A stretch of DNA of 64,000 bases from NCBI RefSeq assembly GCF_001552215.1, contig NZ_BCQT01000011.1:434001-498000 (forward strand), read 5' to 3'. The stretch is from Actinomadura macra NBRC 14102. GTDB taxonomy: Bacteria > Actinomycetota > Actinomycetes > Streptosporangiales > Streptosporangiaceae. Made by a program: the position numbers and the translations under genes. The notes below the pieces were generated by a model, which was not told the origin of the DNA, did no database searches, and saw nothing but the letters and a program-made list of their open reading frames with translations. Each line of letters begins with the position of its first letter. Position 1 is the stretch's first letter. Below are positions 27,680-39,808 of this stretch, one piece after another.

Positions 27680-29326
27680 ATGCAAGGCCGACCACTGCAA
27701 GGTCCATCGGCGCACGACCGACCGGCCGTCCCGAGCGTCCGCGAGGCCGCGTTCGCGGTGCTGCGGCGCCTCGGACTGACGACGATCTTCGGCAATCCCG
27801 GTTCGACCGAGATACCGTTCCTGACCGGCCTGCCCGATGACATGAGCTTCCGGCTGGCCCTGCACGAAGGCTCGGTCGTCGGCCTGGCCACCGGGTGGGC
27901 GCTCGCCCAGGGCCGCCCGGCCCTGGTGAACCTGCACACGACCGCCGGTCTCGGAAACGCGGTGGCCGCGCTGGCCACCGCCCGAGCCAACCGGGTGCCG
28001 CTGGTGGTCCTCGTGGGCCAGCAGGACCGCCGGCACCTTGCGCACGATCCCTTCCTCGCGGGCAGGCTGGACGGGCTCGCCGGGGAGTATCCCGTGTGGA
28101 CGCACCAGCCCGTCCGGGCCCAGGACGTACCGGGAGCGCTGGCACGCGCCTATCACGAGGCCGTCACCGCCCAGGGCCCGGCGCTGGTCGCGGTGCCGAT
28201 GGACGACTGGGACGCCCCGGCGGACACCGATCGCGCCGCGGCCCCGGTGACCCTGTGCCGCCCGCGCGCGGTGGACGGCGAGGGCGTCGAGCGGCTCGCC
28301 GACCTGCTGCACGCGGCCGAGCGTCCCGTGATCGTCGCCGGTGCCGGGGCGGACAGCAGGGAGGCGTGGGACGCGCTGGTCGATCTCGCGGGCAAGCTGC
28401 GCGCGCCGGTCTGGCAGGAGCCGTTCGGCGCGCGGGCGGGCTTCCCGCAGGACCATCCGGCCTTCGCCGGGCACCTGCCCCCTGGGCGTGCCGCGCTGCG
28501 CGCTACGCTCACCGGCCATGACGTGCTGCTCGTCGTCGGTGCCCCGGTCTTCCGCCAGTACCCGCGTGAGCCGGGGGAACTGGTGCCGGACGGCGTGCAC
28601 GTTCTCCAGGTGACGTCCTATCCGGACGAGGCGCACAATAGCGTCGCCGACCTCTCGGTGATCGCGGACCCGGCGGGTGTGTGCCGGGCAGTGGCCGCCC
28701 GGCTCACCGACCGTGATCCGGCGTGGCAGCGTCGTGAGACGGCGGCGCCGATCGCGGCACCGGCACCGGGCGGACCGTTGCGGCCGGCGCACGTGTTCGA
28801 TCTCCTGGCCCACCTTCTCCCGGCCGATGCGGTCGTGGTCGAGGAGACCCCCTCCAGCCGTCCGGAGCTGCACCGCCGCGTCCCGGCCCGCACACCGATG
28901 GGCTTCTTGAGCGCCGCCGCGGGCGGGCTGGGATTCGGTCTTCCGGCCGCGGTCGGCGTGAAGCTCGGCGCCCCGCACCGTCCGGTCGTCGCGGTACTGG
29001 GCGACGGTTCGTCGCTGTACGGGATCCAGGGGCTGTGGAGCGCGGCGCATTACCGGGCCGGCGTGCTCTTCGTGGTCCTCGCCAACGGCGGATACGCGAT
29101 CATGGATCGGCTCGCCGAGCAGGCCGGCCAGGGAAAGCCGCCGTGGCCGTCGTTCGCCGAGGTCCGCATGTCCGCCGTCGCCGAGGGCTTCGGCTGCCCG
29201 GCGCAGCGGGTCACCTCGCACGAGGAGCTGACCCGGGTTCTGACCGAGGTGGCACCGTACCTGGCCGACAGAAACACGCCTCTGTTGCTGGACGTCGATG
29301 TCGCCCCCGATCCGACATATGGATGA
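27680..29326 (+). CDS. mdlC: Benzoylformate decarboxylase-like ThDP enzyme
   Basis: 548 residues from an ATG behind TTGAGGA. Thiamine diphosphate fold: N-terminal FGNPGSTE and the catalytic-glutamate segment LALHEGSVVGLA, middle domain, and the ThDP/Mg motif GDGSSLYGIQGLWSAAHYRAG ending in NGGYAIMD. These segments match benzoylformate decarboxylase (MdlC) better than acetolactate synthase or pyruvate decarboxylase. The reaction would be decarboxylation of a 2-oxo aromatic acid to an aldehyde, passed to the ALDH encoded upstream. Five bases from the MFS gene. The precise substrate is inferred. Confidence 0.85.
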   Translation: MQGRPLQGPSAHDRPAVPSVREAAFAVLRRLGLTTIFGNPGSTEIPFLTGLPDDMSFRLALHEGSVVGLATGWALAQGRPALVNLHTTAGLGNAVAALATARANRVPLVVLVGQQDRRHLAHDPFLAGRLDGLAGEYPVWTHQPVRAQDVPGALARAYHEAVTAQGPALVAVPMDDWDAPADTDRAAAPVTLCRPRAVDGEGVERLADLLHAAERPVIVAGAGADSREAWDALVDLAGKLRAPVWQEPFGARAGFPQDHPAFAGHLPPGRAALRATLTGHDVLLVVGAPVFRQYPREPGELVPDGVHVLQVTSYPDEAHNSVADLSVIADPAGVCRAVAARLTDRDPAWQRRETAAPIAAPAPGGPLRPAHVFDLLAHLLPADAVVVEETPSSRPELHRRVPARTPMGFLSAAAGGLGFGLPAAVGVKLGAPHRPVVAVLGDGSSLYGIQGLWSAAHYRAGVLFVVLANGGYAIMDRLAEQAGQGKPPWPSFAEVRMSAVAEGFGCPAQRVTSHEELTRVLTEVAPYLADRNTPLLLDVDVAPDPTYG

Positions 29327-29404
29327 CGGCTTCCCGAGTGGGGAGTGTCGGTGCGTAATCGGTGTGCAAGAAGTTGGCGAAATTTCAACAAAGTCACTGG
29401 CGCC

Positions 29405-29419
29405 GTCCATTCAACGGAC
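29405..29419. promoter_or_regulatory. Putative IclR operator, site 2
   Basis: GTCCATTCAACGGAC repeats the core of the site at 26229-26245 exactly. It sits 141 bases before the NTF2-like gene in the 233-base gap after the decarboxylase gene, so this promoter is probably under the same regulator. Confidence 0.6.
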
Positions 29420-29559
29420 CGTGTGAAGCGCCGGAGGGGAACCGGCTCCTAGGCTGCACGGAACGGCCGGACAGCGATTTGATCTTCTGCTGGGCGGGGA
29501 ACGTGATTCCAGAGAAGTGTTGCCGCCAGTAATTCTCGAATATCGAAGGAGTGTGGGAC

Positions 29560-30171
29560 ATGAAGGTATTCGACGTACGGGAGATCACGACGGGTGTCGA
29601 CGCGGCGCTCGCGGTGGTCGACGACCCGCGGCATCGGCACATGCTGAAGAACTACCGCAGGCATGCCCTGCTGGAGGTGTCCGGCTACTGGGAGGACATC
29701 CTGGTGCCGACGATGACCGTCGCGCACCCGGTCTACCGGCTCACCGAGCGCGGGAAGACGCTGGTGCTCGACGGTATGGAAGAGGTCCGGAAGTTCTATT
29801 CCGGCATCGTCGAGCAAGGGGTGAACGTCTTCGGCGCCTTGGAGGAGAAGGTCGCGGTCTCTGACTACGGCATCTTCATCGAGGCCATCTTCGCCCAGAT
29901 CGTCCGCGGCACCGATGCGGCGCTCGCCGGCGAGCACGTCGATCCGGACGGCACCTACCAGGTCTCGCACCGATTCGCCGCCGCCTGGCCCTACCGTGAC
30001 GGTCTGCTCGCGGGTGAGTTCATCTACGACGACACCGGCAGCTGGCGCGTCGACGAGGTGGACCCGTCGGCGCTCATGACGCCCGCCGAGGCGCGGAAGG
30101 CACTGGCCCCCTTTCTGGAGCAGAGCCCGCTCTCCGAGGTCGAGGACGGCCTGCGGCTGTTCACGGCGTGA
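29560..30171 (+). CDS. SnoaL/NTF2-like protein of the aromatic block
   Basis: 203 residues. The ATG is used because AAGGAG ends nine or so bases before it, overlapping the alternative GTG at 29551. The pattern of alternating helix and curved sheet (HMLKNYRRHALLEVSGYWEDILV, GMEEVRKFYSGIV, WRVDEVDPSALMTP) is that of the NTF2-like fold, found in SnoaL-type cyclases, isomerases and small subunits of ring-hydroxylating enzymes. Catalytic residues cannot be assigned. It is followed after 39 bases by a decarboxylase-like amidohydrolase and shares an operator type with the upstream transporter operon, so a role in the same pathway is likely. Confidence 0.65.
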   Translation: MKVFDVREITTGVDAALAVVDDPRHRHMLKNYRRHALLEVSGYWEDILVPTMTVAHPVYRLTERGKTLVLDGMEEVRKFYSGIVEQGVNVFGALEEKVAVSDYGIFIEAIFAQIVRGTDAALAGEHVDPDGTYQVSHRFAAAWPYRDGLLAGEFIYDDTGSWRVDEVDPSALMTPAEARKALAPFLEQSPLSEVEDGLRLFTA

Positions 30172-30210
30172 ACGCATCGATCGTGGAAGTCGAACCGAAG
30201 GGAAGGCTCA

Positions 30211-31236
30211 ATGGCGACGATCACTGACCACGGTGGCGAGGGGAACGGGCGCGCCGGTCACTACGTCGACATTCACGCGCATTTCATGTTGCCGAGTACC
30301 GAGGAAGAGCGTGTACGCGCCTGGCAGAACATGCTGGGAAAGGGCATCTACTTCCGCGAGCCCCTCGACTGGTCGCTGGAGCGGACGCTGGCGTACATGG
30401 ACTCTTCGGGTACCGCCATGCAGATGCTGAGCAACGTCCCTGGCGGCCTCCCCGGCGGCGTTCCGGGCATCCGGGCGTCGAACGACTACGGCGCGACCCT
30501 GGTGGGAAGCCACCCGTCGCGCTTCGGCCTCCTGGCCGCGCTGCCCACGGACGACCCCGTGGCGGCGGTGCGGGAGGCCAGGCGAGCGCGCGAGGAGCTC
30601 GACGCCGACGGGTTCGTGGTGACGACCAACTACAACGGCGTCCACCTGGGCGACGCGATTCTGGACCCGCTGTGGGCACAACTCGATGACTGGGCGGCCG
30701 TGGTGTTCGTCCACCCGGACCCGCGGGTGCCGCCGACCCTCGACCATCCCGCCCCGCTGTACGAGGTGGCCTTCGACACCGCCCGCACGGTCTTCGACAT
30801 GATCTACCGGAAGACCTTCGCGCGTTACCCGAACATCACCTTCGTGATCGCCCACTGCGGGGGTGCGTTCCCGGCGCTGACAGGGCGGCTTCGGCTGCTC
30901 GGAAACGAGTCGTGGGTCCCGCAGGGCGTGACGGCCCAGGAGATCGACGAGCAGACGTCCACCCTCTATGTCGACACGGCGGCGACGGCCTTCGCGCACT
31001 CGCTGCTGCCAGCGATGACGACGGTCGGGGTCGACCACATCGTCTACGGCAGCGACTGGGGCGCGCCCTGCACCACCGAGTCGTCCGCCGAACTGAACCG
31101 CACGAGCCTCGTGAGCTGCGGTGCGCTCTCCCCTGAGGAGGCGGGCGAGGTCCGGGGCCGGGCACTCGAATTGTTCCCCCGGGCGGCGCAGCGCATCGCC
31201 GAAGCCGCGGCGCTCACCAGCGACCTCGCCAGATAA
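30211..31236 (+). CDS. ACMSD-type metal-dependent decarboxylase/amidohydrolase
   Basis: 341 residues. Metal ligands of the ACMSD/resorcylate decarboxylase branch of the amidohydrolase superfamily are in place: DIHAHF near residue 20, VFVHPDPRVPP, the FVIAHCGGAFPAL motif and YGSDWGAP. These enzymes remove a carboxylate from aromatic or unsaturated acids, for example 2,6-dihydroxybenzoate to resorcinol, without redox cofactors. A resorcinol product would suit the hydroxyquinol genes farther along, but this link is inference. The gene follows the NTF2-like gene and precedes an MFS gene. Confidence 0.85.
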   Translation: MATITDHGGEGNGRAGHYVDIHAHFMLPSTEEERVRAWQNMLGKGIYFREPLDWSLERTLAYMDSSGTAMQMLSNVPGGLPGGVPGIRASNDYGATLVGSHPSRFGLLAALPTDDPVAAVREARRAREELDADGFVVTTNYNGVHLGDAILDPLWAQLDDWAAVVFVHPDPRVPPTLDHPAPLYEVAFDTARTVFDMIYRKTFARYPNITFVIAHCGGAFPALTGRLRLLGNESWVPQGVTAQEIDEQTSTLYVDTAATAFAHSLLPAMTTVGVDHIVYGSDWGAPCTTESSAELNRTSLVSCGALSPEEAGEVRGRALELFPRAAQRIAEAAALTSDLAR

Positions 31237-31374
31237 AAAAGGGTCGGCGATCACGGCCGCCGCAATTCCTGCTCCCCACCAGAGTGACGTGCGTGTCTTT
31301 GACGCGCCCAATTATGTCCCATTCCAGCGTGAAATGACCGTCCGCTGGTCGAACCACCTCATGGGGAGTCCATC

Positions 31375-32661
31375 ATGTCCGTCACCAATTCCCTGCACGG
31401 TCGAGATCTCGGCGACGCCGGCGCCGACCGGCAGAACACCCTCGTCGTCATCATGTTCTTCGCGGCCGGAATCGTGTTCCTCGACCGTTTCGGGATCACC
31501 TTCCTCTTCCCGCAGATCGGCGGGGACCTCCACCTGAACCACAGCCAGCTCGGCTCGCTGGTCTCCGTCACGGCCGTGACCTGGGCGATCTCCAGCCTGA
31601 TCTTCTCCGTCCTGTCGGACCGCTTCGGCGGCCGGACCAAATGGATGATCGTCGCGAGCCTGGTCCTGTTCTCCTGCGCGGTCGGCCTGATCGGGCTGGC
31701 CCCGAACTACGGGGTCATGCTGCTGCTCCGCGCGATCATCGGCTTCTGCGAAGGCCCCGCGCTGCCCCTGATCCAGGGGGCGGTCGCCAGGGCGTCGTCG
31801 CCGGAGCGACGCGGCCGCAACATGGGCATCGTCATCGCCGGCACGCTGCTGATCGGCAGCGCGCTCGCGCCGAGCATCATGATCGGCCTCGCCACGGCGC
31901 TGAGCTGGCGGCTCGCCTTCCCGCTCGTCGCCATCCCCGGCATCCTGGTGGCGATCCTCGTGGCGGTCTTCATGCGCGAGGACCGCTCGGCCGACCCGGA
32001 CGCCCGCCGGATCACGGCTCGTGACTTCCGCCTCGTCCTGGCCAACCGCAACGTCCCGCTGGCGCTGGTGGGCACGACCGTCTGTATCGGCGCCATCATC
32101 GGATTCGGCACGTTCGCGGCCACCTACCTCAGCGAGGAGGGGCTCTCCAAGGGCACCGCGACGCTCGTGCTCACCGTGTACGGCTGCATCGTCGCGCTCG
32201 GCAGCATCATCGCCCCCGCGGTCTCGGACCGCATCGGCCGCAAACCGGCCCTGTTCGTGGCGGCGATCTGCAGTGGGCTCGTGCCGGTGTTCTTCGTCCT
32301 GTTCGCCCATTCGGTGCCCCTGCTGCTGATCTCGCTGGTCGTCGGGCTGATGGCGGGCGGATCGCTCACGCTGATCACCTACGTGATCCCCGGCGAGTCG
32401 GTGCCGCGCGAGCTGATGGCCACGGCGTTCGCCCTGCAGATCGCGGTGGGGGAGACCATCGGCGGAGCGCTCGGCCCGCAGATCGGCGGCGCGGTCGCCG
32501 ACGCGACCCATGACCTGAAGAACGCGCTGCTGCTGTACGGTGCGGCGCCGATCCTGCTGGCCGTGGTGGCCCTGCTGCTGCGCGAGACCGCCCCCCGCCT
32601 GGGCAAGAAGGCGCCCGCCCGAGGAGCCCACGAGGCGAGCGGCGAGGCAGCCCTGTCCTGA
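31375..32661 (+). CDS. MFS transporter (anion/cation symporter or AAHS type)
   Basis: 428 residues, 12 predicted helices from an ATG behind GGGGAG. Helix 1 has FLDRFGITFLFPQIGG, the first long loop SDRFGGRTKW, and the second half repeats the motif as SDRIGRKPA. The hydrophobic core and the acidic residue in helix 1 fit MFS carriers for organic acids. It ends the forward run of the aromatic block; the stop codon lies inside the first copy of a 16-base tandem repeat and a strong terminator follows 43 bases later. Confidence 0.9.
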   Translation: MSVTNSLHGRDLGDAGADRQNTLVVIMFFAAGIVFLDRFGITFLFPQIGGDLHLNHSQLGSLVSVTAVTWAISSLIFSVLSDRFGGRTKWMIVASLVLFSCAVGLIGLAPNYGVMLLLRAIIGFCEGPALPLIQGAVARASSPERRGRNMGIVIAGTLLIGSALAPSIMIGLATALSWRLAFPLVAIPGILVAILVAVFMREDRSADPDARRITARDFRLVLANRNVPLALVGTTVCIGAIIGFGTFAATYLSEEGLSKGTATLVLTVYGCIVALGSIIAPAVSDRIGRKPALFVAAICSGLVPVFFVLFAHSVPLLLISLVVGLMAGGSLTLITYVIPGESVPRELMATAFALQIAVGETIGGALGPQIGGAVADATHDLKNALLLYGAAPILLAVVALLLRETAPRLGKKAPARGAHEASGEAALS

Positions 32662-32698
32662 GGCGATGCTGTCCTGAGGCGATGCTGTCCTAGGGCGG
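32653..32698 (+). repeat. 16-base tandem repeat, nearly three copies
   Basis: CTGTCCTGAGGCGATG occurs twice in a row and a third time partly (CTGTCCTAGGGCGG). The first copy contains the TGA stop of the MFS gene. Probably a replication-slippage product without function. Confidence 0.75.
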
Positions 32699-32703
32699 AC
32701 CAG

Positions 32704-32735
32704 GTCCACCCGGTGCGATGGAGCACCGGGTGGAC
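32704..32735. terminator. Rho-independent-like terminator after the aromatic block
   Basis: A perfect 13-base-pair inverted repeat, GTCCACCCGGTGC-GATGGA-GCACCGGGTGGAC, followed by TACTTTG. Placed right after the MFS gene, it should stop transcription of the forward block. Confidence 0.85.
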
Positions 32736-33159
32736 TACTTTGCGTTCAGGGTCTCCCACTCCACCCGCGCCTCCGTCCCACGAGGGCCGGCTTGTGGAGC
32801 CCCCGGTCTCCTGGTGGCTATCGCACGATGAGCACGACGGTCCGGGTGCCCGTCACGGCGTACGAGAAGCCCAGAACCGGGACCGCTGCCAGGGCGGCGA
32901 GGGGGCACCCGGCATCTCTGCGGGAGCCCCGGCCGCGCCGCGGCGGCCACGTCCGGCCGGACCCGCGCGCCGGCGAGAACAGCCACGGTCAACGACCGCA
33001 TCAAGCGCCGACGGTCACGCCCCTTCGGGCAAGCACACACGGTCAGCGCACGCGCCTACGGTCAGCGGCGCTTACGGTAAACGACGACGTCCCGGCCTGC
33101 GTGGTCCGCTGTGGAGATGCGGGCCGTACCCGTAGGCCGGGACGTGAAGGACGGTCAGG
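32736..33159. other. Gene-free stretch with short direct repeats
   Basis: No convincing gene is seen on either strand between the two terminators. From about 32984 to 33083 a decamer of the form ACGGTCA(A/G)CG or close variants (ACGGTCAACG, ACGGTCACGC, ACGGTCAGCG twice, ACGGTAAACG) occurs five times at 16-30 base intervals in one orientation. They may be binding sites or decayed repeats; no gene starts nearby, since the flanking genes converge here. Confidence 0.5.
33087..33145. terminator. Stem-loop terminator behind mmsA
   Basis: ACGTCCCGGCCT (33087-33098) pairs perfectly with AGGCCGGGACGT (33134-33145), with a 35-base loop. It lies 15 bases beyond the stop of mmsA on the minus strand, a fitting place for its terminator. 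Confidence 0.65.
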
Positions 33160-34667
<1,508 letters not shown>

Positions 34668-34671
<4 letters not shown>

Positions 34672-35654
34672 GCGTTCTCCTTCGTCTCGGGGACGGGCTC
34701 GGCGGCGGTGGGCACGGCGAGCAGCCCACCGAGGAGACCGGTCAGTTCGGACACGGCGGCGTCCGCGGCCGGTGACAGGCCGGGCATGCCGAAGAACGGG
34801 TGGATGAGGCCCGGGTACACGCGCAACGTGGTGGGCACGCCCGCTTCGAGGAGCCGCGCGGCGTAGACGGTGCCGTCGTCGCGCAGAGGGTCGTAGCCCG
34901 CCACCCCGATGACCGCCGGGGCCACCCCGGACAGGACGGACGTCAGGGCCGGCGAGACGAGGGGGTCCTCGGCCAGGGTGTCGTCGTCGTTGAGGTAGAG
35001 CATCCTGATGACGGCCAGGTCGTCGCGGGTCAGGAAGTAGCCGTCGGCGTTCTCCGCGACGGACGGGTAGTGGGTCGCGAAGTTCGTCACCGGCGAGGCG
35101 AGCAGCTGCCCCGCGACGGGGATGCCCGCGTCGCGGGCCCGCAGCGCCGTCACCGTCGCGAGGTTGGCGCCGGAGCTCTCCCCGGCGAGGCCGATGCACG
35201 CGGCGTCGCCGCCGAGGTCGCCGATGGAGTCGTAGACCCAGCACAGCGCGGTCATCGCGTCCTCGACCCCGGCGGGGAAGGGCGCCTCGGGGGCGAGCCG
35301 GTAGTCGACGGAGACCACCCAGGCGCCGAGGTCGTGGGCGAGCCGCCGGGCGACGTCCTGCATGAGATGGGCGCTACCCATGACGAAGCCGCCGGGGTGG
35401 AAGTAGAGGACGGTCGGGACCGGCCCCGGTCCCGCTCCGTCGAGCTTCGGCTGGACGATCTTGAGTCGCAGCCCGCCGCCGATGACGACGTCATCGACGC
35501 TCTTGACGGGGGCGAAGGTCGCGGGGTCCCAGTTCCCTTCGATCGCTCCCCGCATGCGCTCGCGCATCTCGGCGGGGGTTCCGGCGAAACCGGGCGGGAC
35601 TCCGGCGGAGCGGAGCGCGGATAGGAACCCGGCGACGGCGGGGTCGAGTGGCAT
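34668..35654 (-). CDS. Alpha/beta hydrolase, hormone-sensitive-lipase family esterase
   Basis: 328 residues. The HSL oxyanion motif appears as FHPGGFVMG, the nucleophile elbow as GLAGESSGANLA, and Asp and His of the triad as GYDPLRDDG and GLIHPFFG. Such esterases hydrolyse short-chain esters, including aromatic ones. The ATG at 35654 follows AAAGG; an earlier ATG at 35675 is possible. Its stop overlaps mmsA (GTGA), and a degenerate 18-base tandem repeat lies between it and the amidohydrolase gene. Confidence 0.9.
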
Positions 35655-35671
35655 GACGGCCTTTCTTGGAG

Positions 35672-35725
35672 ACATGGTCGTTCGGGCGGACATGGTCCTT
35701 CGGGCGAGCAAGGTCGCTCGGGCGG
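35672..35725 (-). repeat. Degenerate 18-base tandem repeat, three copies
   Basis: Units ACATGGTCGTTCGGGCGG, ACATGGTCCTTCGGGCGA and GCAAGGTCGCTCGGGCGG follow head to tail between the esterase and the amidohydrolase genes. The repeat fills the region where the esterase RBS region begins and could affect its translation, but may be only slippage. Confidence 0.7.
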
Positions 35726-35728
35726 GCC

Positions 35729-37072
35729 TCAGCTGCCGAGGAGGCGGCGGTGGGACGCCAGCGCGAGTTCCCGGGCGCGGTCGAACGTGTCGCCGACGAG
35801 CGAACCGGCCCGCTTGCGGACGGTGCCCTCGACCAGCACGGTGTCGACGTTGCCGGGGTGCGCGGAGGCGACCAGCGCGGCCACCGGGTCGGTGACCGGG
35901 AAGAGGTTGGGGTCGCTCGCGCGGACGAGGATGATGTCGGCGCGCTTGCCGACGGTCAGGCTGCCGATGCGGTCGCCCAGCCCCAGCGCGTCGGCGCCGC
36001 CCTGGGTGGCCATCGTGAAGACCTCGGTGACGCTGAAGGGGTCGAGCTTGCCGGTGAACCGGGAGCGTCCCTCGACCAGCTGGCTGCGGTGGGCGGCCAG
36101 CCCCGCCCGCATCTGGGTGAACAGGTCGGCGGCCCCGTGGGTCTCGGTGTCGGTGCTCAGGCCGGTCGTGATCCCGAAGGCCCGTACACGGTCGAGCGAG
36201 GTGTGGCCGATGCCGGGGAACGCCTGCTCGTGCTGCGGGGCGAGCGCCACGGAACCACCGCTGTCGGCGATCATCGCGAACTCGTCGTCGGCGGACTCGC
36301 TGCAGTGCACGAAGTTCAGATCCGGGCCCAGCAGACCCGCGTGCTCCAGTTGCGTGATGGCGGCCATCGCGCCGAACTCGGGACCGCATCCCATGTGGAT
36401 GGAGACGCGGATCCCCAGGTCGCGCGCCATGGCGAGGTCGGCGGTGGTCGCGTGGAGCGTGGACAGCTCCGGGCCGCGACCGGCCAGGTGCAGGGTGACC
36501 AGCGCGTCGTCGTCGGCCAGCAGTTCGCGGCGGATGCGCCGGACGTCATCGGTGTGCGGGCGGTCGCTGCCGCCGAGCCACGCCGGGAGGTCGACGAGCG
36601 GCCAGCCGTGCCCGAAGATCGCGCGGATCCCGCTGTCGCGCAGCGCCGCGATGGCCTGGTCGCTGTGCTCCGGGGAGTTCTGCACGTGCGACCAGTCCAT
36701 CAGCGTGGTCGTGCCCGCGTCGATGGCGGACAGCGCGCCCAGCAGGTTCCCCGCGTAGACGTCCTCGGGGCGGTACTGCCCCCCGAGCCGGCCGAACATC
36801 TCCCCGAAGTAGGTCTGCAAGTCCAGTTCGGTACAGCGGTGCCGGACGGCGGACTGCCAGGTGTGCTTGTGGGTGTCGACGAGCCCGGGGAAGACGATCA
36901 TGTCGCGGGCGTCGATCACCTCGGCGCCGTCGCCGGCCAGGCCGGGTCCGACTCCGGCGATGAGGCCGTCCTCGACCAGGATGTCGCACCCGGTGAGCGT
37001 GCCGACGGCCGGGTCGCCGGTGACGACCCAGCCGTTCTCGATCAGGATGCGCCGTGGCGCGTGCTCGGTCAT
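35729..37072 (-). CDS. Amidohydrolase of the AtzB/8-oxoguanine deaminase type
   Basis: 447 residues from an ATG behind AGAGGAC. The metal motif FPGLVDTHKHTWQ is at about residue 65, with later ligands in VSIHMGCG, NFVHCSES and GLSTDTETHG; the C-terminus carries the beta-sandwich closing SLTVGKRADIILV. These enzymes remove amino or chloro groups from purines, triazines or related rings. It lies 11 bases after the hydroxylase gene in the same direction, so co-transcription is likely, but its place in aromatic degradation is unclear. Confidence 0.88.
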   Translation of the reverse strand: MTEHAPRRILIENGWVVTGDPAVGTLTGCDILVEDGLIAGVGPGLAGDGAEVIDARDMIVFPGLVDTHKHTWQSAVRHRCTELDLQTYFGEMFGRLGGQYRPEDVYAGNLLGALSAIDAGTTTLMDWSHVQNSPEHSDQAIAALRDSGIRAIFGHGWPLVDLPAWLGGSDRPHTDDVRRIRRELLADDDALVTLHLAGRGPELSTLHATTADLAMARDLGIRVSIHMGCGPEFGAMAAITQLEHAGLLGPDLNFVHCSESADDEFAMIADSGGSVALAPQHEQAFPGIGHTSLDRVRAFGITTGLSTDTETHGAADLFTQMRAGLAAHRSQLVEGRSRFTGKLDPFSVTEVFTMATQGGADALGLGDRIGSLTVGKRADIILVRASDPNLFPVTDPVAALVASAHPGNVDTVLVEGTVRKRAGSLVGDTFDRARELALASHRRLLGS

Positions 37073-37083
37073 GTCCTCTCCTC

Positions 37084-38709
<1,626 letters not shown>

Positions 38710-38728
38710 GTGCTGCCTCCACTGGAGC

Positions 38729-38743
38729 GACCGCTCTACGGTC
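38729..38743. promoter_or_regulatory. Putative operator of second IclR regulator, proximal to hydroxylase
   Basis: GACCGCTCTACGGTC, with GACCG/CGGTC arms, 20 bases before the hydroxylase start. The exact reverse complement occurs at 38892-38906 on the other side of the divergent promoter region. Confidence 0.6.
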
Positions 38744-38891
38744 GCTTGACCGGTACGCGGTCATCCCTACCGCGCACCAGAAGCATGGGACGCGTGTTCA
38801 CGGCTGTCAAGTGTCGTGTTCATTCATTGTTCTACCCACTTGTTCTGCAAAGACAGAGTAAACAAGGTCATTTTCGCGAAAACGGGCACTT

Positions 38892-38906
38892 GACCGTAGA
38901 GCGGTC
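38892..38906. promoter_or_regulatory. Putative operator of second IclR regulator, proximal to the iclR gene
   Basis: GACCGTAGAGCGGTC, the exact reverse complement of the site at 38729-38743, 64 bases before the IclR start. The mirrored pair suggests that the regulator controls both divergent operons and itself. The sequence between the sites is locally A/T-rich, as expected for promoters. Confidence 0.6.
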
Positions 38907-38969
38907 GAGCGCCGTAGTCTGGATGGAAGGTGGCAAGGTAGCGATCCAGCCACCAGGGAAGGGAGCGAC

Positions 38970-39776
38970 ATGCCGCGCGAAGATGCCGGCCCCGATTTCA
39001 TCGAGGCGTTGGCCCGTGGTCTCGACGTGCTCAAATGCTTCGGTTCGCACCGCGTGCCGATGTCCCTCACAGAGATCGCGACCGCGACCGGGCTGGCCCG
39101 CCCGACCGCCCGCCGTATCGTGCTCACGCTCGAACACCTCGGATACGTCCGCTCGGCGCCCGAGGGCGTCGTCCTCACACCGCGCGTGCTGGAGCTGGGG
39201 GTGGCCTACACGCTCTCGACCGGCCTGTGGGAGGTCGCGCTTCCGCATCTGCGCGACCTCGTCGAACAGACCGACCAGGCGGCCTCCGTCGCGGAACTGG
39301 ACGGCTCGGACATCATCTACGTCGCCCGCGTCGAGGTCCCCAAGGTGGTCGCCGTCAACGTCAAGGTGGGCACGCGCCTTCCCGCCACCAGCACCGCGCT
39401 CGGCAAGGTCCTGCTCGCCTCCCTGGACGCCGACGCCCTGGGGACGGCGCTGCGCATGGAGCCGCGCTCGCCCGTCCGGCCCCACCAGCCCAAACCGGTC
39501 GAGGAGGTCGAGGCCGAGTTGCGGGAGGTGCGCGCCCGGGGCTGGGCCTCGACCGACGGTGAGGTGGCGCCCGGGATCCGCTCGGTCGCCGCGCCCCTGC
39601 GCGATGGCGACGGGCGGACGGTCGCGGCCGTCAACATCACCGCGATCGCCGCCGAGGTCGGCCCGGCCGAGCTGGTCGAGGACCTGCTGCCCCTCTTGCT
39701 CCAGGCGACCGGCGCGATCGGACGCGACTACGAACTGATCCACGCCGCGCCGCAACGATCCGTCCGCAGATCGTGA
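38970..39776 (+). CDS. IclR-family regulator (PcaR/PcaU type, second)
   Basis: 268 residues from the ATG behind AAGGGAG. The N-terminal winged helix (MSLTEIATATGLARPTARRIVLTL) and the effector domain (VGTRLPATSTALGKVLLASL) match the PcaR/PobR/PcaU subgroup that senses 3-oxoadipate or hydroxybenzoates. It leads the operon for hydroxyquinol 1,2-dioxygenase and maleylacetate reductase and faces the hydroxylase gene across a region with a mirrored pair of GACCG-N5-CGGTC sites. Confidence 0.92.
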   Translation: MPREDAGPDFIEALARGLDVLKCFGSHRVPMSLTEIATATGLARPTARRIVLTLEHLGYVRSAPEGVVLTPRVLELGVAYTLSTGLWEVALPHLRDLVEQTDQAASVAELDGSDIIYVARVEVPKVVAVNVKVGTRLPATSTALGKVLLASLDADALGTALRMEPRSPVRPHQPKPVEEVEAELREVRARGWASTDGEVAPGIRSVAAPLRDGDGRTVAAVNITAIAAEVGPAELVEDLLPLLLQATGAIGRDYELIHAAPQRSVRRS

Positions 39777-39808
39777 GAGACCGCGGCCGACAGACAGGAG
39801 AGATGATC

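Noticed and set aside
32735..33040. A 101-codon minus-strand frame between the two terminators
   Set aside because: The product is Arg/Pro/Gly-rich without domains, lacks a convincing start and overlaps a terminator stem.
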